DNA of 64,000 nucleotides from Hericium rajendrae. Taxonomy: Eukaryota > Basidiomycota > Agaricomycetes > Russulales > Hericiaceae. Shown piece by piece: positions 55,190 to 64,000 of the stretch; within the stretch, counting starts at the first letter, position 1; every line of letters begins with the position of its first letter. The translations under genes and the position numbers were made by a program. Location of the stretch: the NCBI GenBank assembly GCA_033439255.1, contig CM065878.1, positions 3,906,001-3,970,000 of the forward strand. Reading direction: 5' to 3'. The notes under the pieces are model-generated. The model worked only from the letters and a program-made list of their open reading frames with translations. It was not told the origin of the DNA and did no database searches.

Positions 55190-56755
55190 ATGCAGCTCAC
55201 CGCCATTTCTGCGCTTTTTTTTGCTCTTTCCGTCGGTGTGTCAGCTGTGCCGATGCGAGTACGCCGTGCCGCCGATGCTGCGACTCAGCAGGCCAATGGT
55301 CAACAGGCTACCTCTGAGAAGTTCGCGCCTTTTCTCTCATTCCTGATATGCCCTGCTCACATGCATCGCCCTCAGCAACAATTTCAAGTCTCTCACGGCT
55401 ACCTCATCTTGTACGGCTGGCCAGGACGCTTGCGTGAATGATCAGTTCGCGCAGTGCGTGGGTGGCAAATTCGTCCTCCAGGCGTGTGGCGCCGGCACCA
55501 TGTACGTGCATCGCCCTTCATTCTCCGGTTATTGTGTGGCTCATTTTCTCTGTCCAGCTGCGCGTCGCTTCCCCTTGTGAACAGCAAGGGCACGAGCATC
55601 ACTTGTACCACGGCCGCAGATCGCGACGCGCGTATCGCAGCTGCCACAGGCGGCGCTGCAGCAGGCGGCGCTAGCTCTGCGGCGGGCGGCGCTAGTTCTG
55701 CGGCGGGAGGCGCTAGTTCTGCGGCAGCAGGAGGCAGCTCCACATCCGACGCTGCCGCCAGCACGACCTCTGCCGCGGCTGCCAGCACTAGCAGCGCAGC
55801 AACCAAAGGCGGTGATAACGCCAATAACAACAACAATGGCACAGCAGCCAATGCTGGCGGTGACCCGCAAACGTCCACTACGCTCGACCCTGCCGTCATC
55901 GCGAAGGGCTTCGAGTCGGATGGCCAGGCACAGCAGGAAGCGGGCCAAGTCCCGTCGCTCACGTCCTCGAATAACTTCATCAACTTCTGTCTGACGCAGA
56001 AAGGCAAGCCGATCACGAACGGGCTGCAGGTCAAGGGCGGCTCGTGCAACCCCGCACCGATGGGCGTGATCGCGTCCACTAACAACATGCCGTCGTCCAA
56101 ATTCGTCTCCCCGGCGAACCTGGACACCGTCCCCGCGAATCAGAACATCACGATCAAGATGGCGATCAACAACCTCGAGACGGGCAACTTCGTGAACGCG
56201 AACTCGAACTATTACTCCGCGCCGCAGCAGGTGAACGCACAGGGGAACGTCGTCGGGCACTCGCACTTCGTTATCGAGAAGCTCGACTCGCTCACGCAGA
56301 CGACGCCGACGAACCCCGGCAATTTCGTGTTCTTCAAGGGTGTCAACGCGCCTGCGGTGAATGGCGTGCTCAGCGTCGAGGGGCCTGCGCTTCCGGCGGG
56401 CGTGTACCGTCTCTCGTCGATCAATGCCGCAGCGAACCACCAGCCGGTGCTTGTCGCGGTTGCCCAGCATGGGAGTTTGGATGATCAGGTTTATGTGAGT
56501 TTCTATGGCGTATCCCCTGGTATTCAGCTCTGACGCGTCGCTCTTGATTAGTTCACGGTCTCGGACAACGCCCAAGGGAACAACGCTGCTGGTAATGGGA
56601 CTCAGGCTGATGCTGGGGGTGCTCAGGGCGGCAAAGGAGGTCAAGCTACCAACGGCACTCAAGCTGCCAGCAGCGCTCAAGCTACCAGCAGCGCTCAAGC
56701 TACCAACGGCGCTCAAGGTGGTAAAGGTGGCAAGGGTGGCAAGGGCGGTAATTAA
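55190..56755 (+). CDS. Secreted CBM19-like cell-wall-associated protein, paralogue B
   Basis: The model is join(55190..55320,55376..55501,55558..56494,56552..56755), 1398 nt, 465 residues, intact. Intron positions match paralogue A exactly. The signal peptide is MQLTAISALFFALSVGVSA; the module SCTAGQDACVNDQFAQCVGG follows. The linker is expanded by repeats of an AAGGASS-type unit (about 55650-55740) and an Asn run. The core domain is highly similar to A. The tail differs: a Gln-Ala-Thr-Asn/Ser repeat (AQATSSAQATNGAQ) ending in (GGK)n GGN, instead of the Ala-rich end of A. The gene is a tandem duplicate with diverged low-complexity parts. High GC3 codon use and a TATA/CT promoter suggest high expression. 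Extracellular, possibly wall-bound; function unproven. Confidence 0.9.
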
Positions 56756-57489
56756 AGTCGGATGGTTATGAGCAAGCTGCCCTAGGCTGCTCTCTACCTG
56801 TCTCGCCGCTCTGTTCTGCCTCTCCTCTCCAATAACTTGTTTCCAGCCTGCTTTAACCTATTTATACCCTAGCTTGTTGCGCTAAGGCTGTTGCATTAGC
56901 TGCATAATTTGCACGACTTGCTAAGTTATCATAGTTGCACGCTGTTTCATATCACACAGGGATCATTGTGGCGGGGAAATTTGCCATAGCATTATTACTT
57001 GGGAACTGTCTTGTGTATATATAACGTCTGGTATCCAGGGCATTGGCTTTGGGAAGTTGAGGACGAGAACGAGATTTCCATTTTCTCTTTTTCGACCATC
57101 GACGTCGGACGTTGAAACGTTGACCTAGTGTGCCAAACGCGTCAAACATCCGACGCGTGCCCGACGCGACTGTGTCGGACCGAGTCAGACTTTTCGAGCG
57201 ATAGGTCAACGATAAATAGCCTTGACCTGCATTTTGTGAACTGTCGACGTGGGCGGAGCCATTTTGTTCGTAACGTTCGGTATGTTTGCAGATGTATGCT
57301 GATGAACGGCGAATGCTGACGTTTCATCAAACGCCGTGCGCGACCTATGCAGTGCTTTGAATAAATCGAATCGTTGGTCCCTGGCAGCAGCGCAGGACGT
57401 GTAAAGTACTTGGTGAGTAGCAAGAGGTCATCAGGAATTGACCAAGTCTGATCTGCTCTCATATGCTTCAGGTACATACTACTACCATC
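56756..57489. other. Promoter region of homoserine kinase, 0.7 kb
   Basis: It contains several short inverted repeats around acgtcggacgttgaaacgttgac (57100-57124 region), a possible Gcn4-type site, and a likely 5' UTR intron at 57413-57472 (gtgagt ... ttcag) ahead of the start codon. Confidence 0.45.
57182..57187 (-). promoter_or_regulatory. Possible Gcn4/Cpc1 site (TGACTC core)
   Basis: The core TGACTC is present on the minus strand about 300 bp before homoserine kinase, a gene under general amino-acid control in other fungi. A six-base match occurs by chance often, so this is only suggestive. Confidence 0.25.
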
Positions 57490-58680
57490 ATGTCCACGGA
57501 AGCCCGATCCTTCACAATCCACGTTCCGGCAACGTCTGCAAACATTGGACCAGGCTTCGATGTTGTTGGTCTTTCGCTCTCCCTGTACCTCATCCTTACA
57601 ATCAAGATATCCACTCCGCCTTCGAATAGCGAGACTTCACCACCCATTCTAACATACGAGGGCGAAGGCGCGGATGAAGTTCCTCTTGACCCATTCAAGA
57701 ACCTGACTACGCGAGTCGCCTTATATGTCCTACGCTGCCATAACATTTCTTCTTTCCCTTCTGGACTCTCCATTCACTCCCAATAACGAGATCCCCTTCG
57801 GCGGGGTCTCGGTTCCTCAGGCGCCGCCGTGATCGCAGGCGTCCTCCTTGGGAACGAGCTCGGCCGCCTCAACCTGTCACGCGAGCGCATACTTGACTTC
57901 GCGCTCATGGTCGAGCGCCATCCCGACAACGTCACCGCCGCGCTCGTGGGCGGCTTCGTGGGCTCCTACCTGCGCGAGCTCGACGCCGTGGCAACACAGG
58001 CGGCGAGCGTCCCGCTCAGCGAAGTCCTCCCAGAGTACCCGCCTGACGCAGGCCCGGAGTGGGGGCGGGATCCTCCTGTGCCGCCGGTGGGGATAGGCCA
58101 CTTCGTCCGCTTTGGATGGTCGTCGTCGATACGTGCCGTGGCCATCATTCCACGCTTCGAGCTGAGTACAGCGAAGGCGAGGGAGGTGTTGCCGACGTCA
58201 TACTCACGGAAAGACCTGGTACGTCCTTTGCTGTTTGTTCTATTATCCGTCATTGACAAAAGCTGCCCGGTAGATCTTCAATTTGCAACGCCTCGCCGTG
58301 TTGACGACTGCCCTCGCGCAAACACCTCCCGATCCGGAGTTAATATACGAAGCAATGAAGGATCGCGTCCACCAGCCATATCGGAAGGCCTTGGTGAGTA
58401 CATTTATCGCAAGTCATGCTATTTCAGTTTTTAGAAGAATGTTCTGCAGATTCCCGGCCTGCCCGAGGTGACGTCGTCCATCACACCAAAAACGCATCCC
58501 GGTCTCCTGGGTATCTGCCTTTCTGGCGCAGGTCCAACGATTCTTGCACTAGCGGAAAGTAATTTCGAAGCTATTGTGGAGGATGCGCGCAAGATCTTCA
58601 AGGAGAAGGGTGTTGATGTTGACTGGAAACTATTAGATGTGGTGACGGACGGGAGCTATGTCAAACACCACAGTCAATAG
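57490..58680 (+). CDS. THR1: Homoserine kinase (THR1), with two apparent single-base indels
   Basis: Exons 57490-58218, 58274-58393 and 58450-58680 (TAG). This GHMP kinase phosphorylates L-homoserine with ATP on the way to threonine; cytosolic. The N terminus reads [20 protein letters not shown] with [12 protein letters not shown]. The ATP-binding GHMP motif is [19 protein letters not shown]. Then follow [38 protein letters not shown], and the C-terminal motif [20 protein letters not shown]. The frame slips by one extra C at 57779-57781 and one missing G at 57800-57801, so about 20 bases are out of frame, with a stop in the unshifted frame. Both lie at the edge of the invariant GHMP motif, which makes sequencing error more likely than real loss. 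The expected length of about 370 residues is normal. Confidence 0.9.
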
Positions 58681-58936
58681 ACACAAGACAAATGTAGAGT
58701 CGGTGTAGATTAACGATCTACTTAGACACCATTAGATGCGTACATTCTCCCCAGAACGCGGGTTGCAGGATCGGCCATGAAAAGTCTCCACGCCTTCCTT
58801 GTTCAAGTCGGAGGAAAAACATGATATATTTCGTAAAGTCATTACAACAAGCAGTGGTATCAGTATCCAGGTATTATAGCAATGTCGACGAGGGTATCTA
58901 TCTCTCATGTCCTACGCAGCCGTCTAATCTGCCCAC
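58681..58936. other. Convergent 3' spacer
   Basis: A spacer of 256 bp separates the stop codons of homoserine kinase and dynein; nothing recognised. Confidence 0.4.
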
Positions 58937-61900
58937 TTAACCACCGGCTGTGAGACACACCGCCCGGGTGGCCGCCAGCGATCTGATGCTGTTGTCAAAG
59001 GGCAGGTCTACAGTGAAGAGAACGTCGCTTCGGTCATTGTTGAGGTAGACTGGGAAATTCACGAATCCGTCGTCCGAAGGAGTGGAATCGTCGACTTGGA
59101 TCCAGCGGATTTGCGATGGATTTAGTCGGACTGATTCGCCTTCGTTGAGGACAAGTTGCTCTTGGGTCCATGAAGCCCCTCGAGGACGAGACCTAGCAAT
59201 GCATTAATGAGACACCAATCTCATCGACATTCAGAAAGCCAGCTTACCATCAACAATGAAGGCTTGCGGATCATTGACTCGTTCGATATCCAACCGCATA
59301 TGCAGCGTCTCCAAACTCCATTTCTTGCGATGTGCGACCGCCTGTCGGGTGGCGGTGATATAAGCTTCAGGGAAGAACAATCCTCCAAGCCATATCTCGA
59401 CATTCGACAGATTGTCCAGGGTGGCCAGGTCGTTCAGCTGCGTCAACCGACGAGCGAGGTCGGGAATCCACTCTGACACTGACATGGTTTTCTTGACCTT
59501 GTATCTACGCCAGTGAGATGGGATGGTCGCTAGATATGGATGAGACACCGTTCACCACATGATATGACAGGGACTTTACCTTTCGTAAGGGAGCTCATGA
59601 GCGTGCGCAAGTGGTTTGTTTGCTTCAATTCGCCCTCGCAGACCTTGACTACATCCGCAAGGTCCTTGCGAACTTGGCGAAGAAGTCCCTCACCGATGCT
59701 GCCTTCTCTAGAGAACAGACGATATAAGGGGTCTTGGTTCTCGCCACTTTGTTTCTGCAGAGTGTTGAAGGTCTGCGAGACGAATTAGTCAAGTAGCCTA
59801 CTAGAGGACGATCTGGAGCTTACGGAGGGAAGCTGAGCAAACCAGTCTCGGCAGCGATCGTGAAGGGTTCGCATCCAAGCAGGCTGCTGCGATGCCTGTG
59901 CCTTCGAGGGGCCGGCCGCAGGGGCGACTTCGTCCTCATCATCTGCCAACGTCCGCATTTTCCGTAGTTTGCCAAGAAGTTCATTGCCTATAAGATGATA
60001 AAATGTTAGACACGATCTCGTAAACCAGAAAGTAAAAGAGAAACCCACCCTGTGCGATAGCAATGACCCGCTCTGCTGTTGGCGGCAAGCTAAGCCATGC
60101 AGGCGGTTCCCGATCGGGCAAGCCTCTGACCCAAGTCAAGAAGTGGTCAAGCTTCGTCCCGTCAGGAGCCGTCAAGACTTGGCCAGTGTTGGTATTTGGC
60201 ACAAGGCTGAAGTCGACGTTATATGCGGATGGAGTGAATAAAGAATCGACGAAGGCATCTAAAATGCGCTGATCAAAGTCACTGTCGACCCGGCCACCGT
60301 ACACAGACTGCTTGATGAGCGTTCGAATAGCATCCCAGGGTATATGTGCCGGATCGACATTCGCACGACCTTTGGTGATAGCGTGAAGCCAGGTGTCGAT
60401 GGTAGTGAATGCGGAAGCCATATCTGAGTCGTTGAAGTCATATGCCTTGCTCCAGCCGAGTGGCACATAACGAAGGCGCTCTTGAACGACGGCGTGGAAC
60501 CAAGCCAACAAGAAATACAGACGGACTTTCTCCGCTGGTCCCTGTGACAAGCGTGCAGAAGGAATACTGTGCAAGGAGTCCAGCAAGTTGGCTTTAATCC
60601 CAGGAGGCGGTTCGTTCATGACGATGCGAGACTGGCGCAGAATGTTGACAGGGATTGATGGATTGGCTTCCATGGTCAAGAACAAACGGAAATTGCGATT
60701 CGGGCCGAGTGTTTGTAGCGTCTTCTCCAGCTGACTCAACCATTGGGGCGCCAGATGCACGTTCTTCAAGAGAACCCAGGTGCCTTGGCGAGAAGCAGCC
60801 GCGATGGCTTGGTCCGCAAGTGTGTAACCTTCCTGAGAACCCATGGCGACCGAAGAGCATCGAACTCCTGCGGTCTGGACAAGGTTTTCGACCCTATAAC
60901 TGGCGTCATACCCAGGAACAGACACTAAAGCTAATGGCGTTGAAGCAGGAACTTCGGTTGAGACCATTGCACCAAGTTCATATGCGGACTCGGTGGAAAC
61001 ATCAGTGTCAAAGACAGTTTTCACGAATGAAGCCGTCGCCTGCAGTAAACGGTCGGGTCTCAGACATTTGACGATTAAAAGTGAACGAATCGCTTCAACA
61101 GCAGCTGCACGAAGAGCGTCAGAGGAATGTCATATAGCATCTAGCAGGCTGAACTCACGAGTGCTGACATCCCATGGAGCCGGTACTGAAAGTTCAGGTT
61201 CAGGCGATTCTAGGAATGCTGCCCACTGCGCCTCGTTATCTGGAATATGGGTTCGGACTGGCTTGAATAGCGGATTTTTGGCATAGGCCTCAAGCCGTCG
61301 GCGTTGGTCAGGAGTGAGGATGGGGATGTCCTGTTCCCCAGCATTGCCAGAGGCCGATACAGGGGCATCCCCGCTCTCTAACAAGAACTCGAGTTCATCC
61401 GCTATCTCTTCGAATCCACGCAATTTGACTTGAGCAAGCAGCACAGCCAGTAATACGTGATCCCGGTGGAAAAGTGCTCGTGATGTTCGTCTATAGACGA
61501 CCAAGAACAGATCCTTCAACAGAATATCGCGACGGCTAGCTTGATCTGTGACCCCATGGAGATTTGGATTGTGGTGCAGAACAAAGTCGAATATGTCAAG
61601 AAGAAACGAAGGGAGAATTGGTAGAAATGGTTGATAAGGTTGAGTTGTTCCATGATGAAGAAGACTGCGCTGCAGGCTTGAGCCAATGGAAGATATTCGG
61701 CAGTGACTTCTTCCACCTCTTTCATGATCACGTCAGTTTCCTCGACCTTACGAGTTATCTCCGCAGCTTCACGCTTCAGTGTCTCCAGTGTGTCAATAAC
61801 CTTGTCGTCGTCGAGGATGTTGCCAGAAGACTCATTAAGTGCTTGCAAGAGGAGCTTCTCGAGCGTCCGTAAGCGAACACGGAACTCGCCTTGCATCTTC

Positions 61901-64000
61901 ATCAGGTCGGTCCTCTTCTGTTCCGTATCCGGACGTTCAACCTTGAGCACTTGATCCAATGACTGACTCTGCAAACTGCTCCTTGTCATCGTGAAGTTGA
62001 CAAAGGTCACACGACTACAGATGTCGGGAGAGAACTCCACGGACGGATCCCTAGTAGACAGGAACATCGTGAACGAGGGAGAGAAGTCGATGTCTTGACT
62101 TCCAAGACGGATGAGCACACGACCTCCGGTACGACGGATCTCTTTGTTCAAGACTGCATTCAGAATCGGATCCAGATGCTCGACGTCTTGAATCAGTAAA
62201 GGATTGCCGAAACGAAGTGCGCTCTCCAAAACCTTCAAGAATGCTTCATCCAGGAAACTAGTGACGGTGATCTTGCGATCCTTGTATTCACTGAGCAAGA
62301 AGTTGGTGGCTTGCCCGGTGGGGTCGATAATGAGCGGGTAACGGCTGAAGCGTTTCAACATGATCGCATTTTCTGTGCAGAGATTGTCAGACGGAAGACC
62401 CTTTGACTGCCAGCTCAGACGATCGTCGGCAGTTGACAGGTATTCAGTGAAGGAAAGCTCAGGCTTGAACTTGATATTAGCCTCCTGGAGGTGGCCCATC
62501 CACTCCTGCCACATGCCTTCTCGGTATTGCTGGTCGAAGAAACCACCATATGCCAGGAACGCTGCCGACAAAAGAACATCGCCGACGATGGTGCTCATCT
62601 CAGCATCGAAAGTGCGGCTGCCGGATTCCCAACGGCTACGCTCAGAAGACAAACTCTCCAACAACTTCATGCTACGGTCGACCTTGCTTTGCACACGGTC
62701 CATTTCGAATTTAATGGCTTGAGTCTGGCTGATGAGAAGGGCGTACTCTTCCTTGTACCGTTGGATACTTGTCTCGAGCTCGGAGATCATCGTGATAATA
62801 GTACCGGCTTGCTGCTTCGTCTGCTCTGCTTGATGCTCCAAAGACTGTACCTCATTCCGGAGCGGCTCGACTCTATCCAAGATTTCGGAGAAACGGACCT
62901 GTGCAAGGACCCACTTGACAAGAGGACCACAAGCTTTACTGGCACGTTGGACAGTTTCAAAGTTGAATGAAGGACGACTCAAGAAGTCCCTCTTCATCAA
63001 GTCCCGGAGTTGCTTGGTCATCTGATTTGTCGTGTCGAAGTTGACAATTCGCTGGATGAAATCATCCCTACGGATGATACCTTGGACGGTCCTCCAACTG
63101 TCAATCTTGTGACCGAGAACGGTACAGACAGATTCCATAGCCAGCTTCACGGCCTCCGGAGGATTCGCCATAGTCCGGACTTCCTGTAGATGCTGTCGTT
63201 TGATGTTGCTGACAGCAGACTGAGCGTCGAGCACAGCCGGCTCAGCGTCCGCCAGATCCGCCATGACGACGGCGCGCCGCTGTTCGATATGCTTGTCTTG
63301 CACCACGAGTGCGGCCTGAATCTCGATGGACGCCGCCTTCTTCTGTTCGGCTTCTTGCTGGTCGGAGACCATCTGCTTCAGTTTTTCGTTGGCCTCTATG
63401 TTCTTGGCCTCGAGCTGTGCGCTTTTGATGGCCAGACTCTTCCGCAGTTCCTCGACCTGGGTGACAGTGTCGCGCAGCTTATCCAAACCGACGTGAAGAT
63501 GACGCTGTTGTTCTTCCAGTTCGTCACGCTTCTCGTTATAGAGCCGGACATAGTGGTTGATGCTAGATAAAATATGAGATGCGCCAATAAATGAAAGTGC
63601 CCAACTTACAAGTCCAAATAATGGCGAGGGTGACGTAGTTATAGCGTCCTTGGCGACGACTGAGCCTCTGGTTAATTTGATACATGGAAAGATGGACATG
63701 AACCAGGCCATTGACGACGGCCGTCCGGTGGATCGGTGGCATGGACAGTTCGCGATACGCAATGGGGAAGTTCGCCGGAGGTGAGTATGTCGAGAGATCA
63801 GATCCAATGTGTGCGTAAACTCTATGCCGACTTGATAGAATGCTTGATCGGACCAGTCCCCGAACCAGTCAAGAACACAACGATTGAACAAGGCGGGGGA
63901 GGTGGCAGCGCGTGATGCCAGACCGTTTTCTGGGGGATTCATCGTGAAAACGACATGCAAATTCTTGGCGACCTGCTGGGTAAACCAACGGTACAGTTCC
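58937..64000 (-). CDS. DYN1: Cytoplasmic dynein heavy chain, C-terminal part from AAA4 (5' end outside window)
   Basis: The frame enters from the right edge with [19 protein letters not shown] and [19 protein letters not shown] (AAA4) and ends [13 protein letters not shown] with TAA at 58937. In order: the end of AAA4; the stalk coiled coil CC1 (about 63200-63560, [19 protein letters not shown]); the microtubule-binding domain ([20 protein letters not shown] ... ACGPLVKWV, about 62890-63170); CC2 ([20 protein letters not shown]); AAA5 ([53 protein letters not shown]); AAA6 ([35 protein letters not shown]); and the C-terminal barrel ([34 protein letters not shown]). It is the minus-end-directed motor for nuclei and endosomes in hyphae. 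Introns near 63565-63610, 61070-61150, 59990-60045, 59770-59825, 59515-59580 and 59195-59245. Three one-base deletions interrupt the frame: about 63800, the G3 run 63628-63630, and about 61597. Confidence 0.93.

Noticed and set aside
55541-56716. 391-codon minus-strand frame opposite secreted paralogue B
   Set aside because: Antisense shadow of repetitive GC-rich coding DNA; the equivalent frame opposite paralogue A is not conserved.

Overview
This window looks like nuclear DNA of a filamentous basidiomycete, most likely an Agaricomycete; the order cannot be fixed from sequence alone. The reasons are dense 45-70 nt introns with GTRNGT donors, GC-rich codon use, a split-architecture Crypton-type tyrosine recombinase locus, and a tandem pair of secreted proteins of a mushroom-specific type with an N-terminal CBM19-like module. 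The minus strand carries a dynein heavy chain, MDV1, UTP18 and CHS7; the plus strand carries SPO22/ZIP4, a G-alpha subunit, p23 and homoserine kinase.

Layout. 1-5033 is a mobile/accessory block: the 3' end of an XPG/GEN-like nuclease gene, a complete tyrosine recombinase (minus strand, 5 exons, 507 codons, all catalytic residues present) and, divergent from it across 250 bp, a complete 533-residue SAP-domain protein. 5034-11427 is gene-poor and holds a perfect 97-bp tandem duplication, degraded repeats and GC-rich purine-biased DNA. 11428-20291 is a gene cluster: a Ser/Pro-rich protein, an SDR oxidoreductase, an ADAL-type deaminase, a GPALPP/DUF3752 protein and CHS7. 20292-25843 is a second gene-poor island. 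A PHO80-type cyclin follows (25844-27814), then another 3-kb empty stretch, then the SPO22/ZIP4-like meiotic TPR protein (30906-35707) and UTP18 (35945-37980). A G-alpha subunit lies at 39808-41542. MDV1, an unrecognised membrane protein, p23/SBA1 and a HAD phosphatase occupy 44106-50588. The two secreted paralogues follow (51682-53068 and 55190-56755), then homoserine kinase (57490-58680) and the C-terminal part of cytoplasmic dynein heavy chain (58937 to the right edge).

The host genes are mostly unrelated housekeeping functions: mitochondrial fission, chitin synthase traffic, small-subunit rRNA processing, meiosis, Hsp90 co-chaperone, threonine synthesis and microtubule transport. I see no biosynthetic cluster, CRISPR array or supportable tRNA/rRNA gene. 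Points most worth following: (1) the recombinase + SAP-protein Crypton-like locus beside an XPG nuclease; (2) a probable one-nucleotide exon in the G-alpha gene; (3) about 15 single-base indels, mostly missing bases, breaking otherwise well-conserved housekeeping genes, which points to consensus error rather than pseudogenes. All gene models are hand-spliced from consensus sites, reading frame and family memory; no database search was run.
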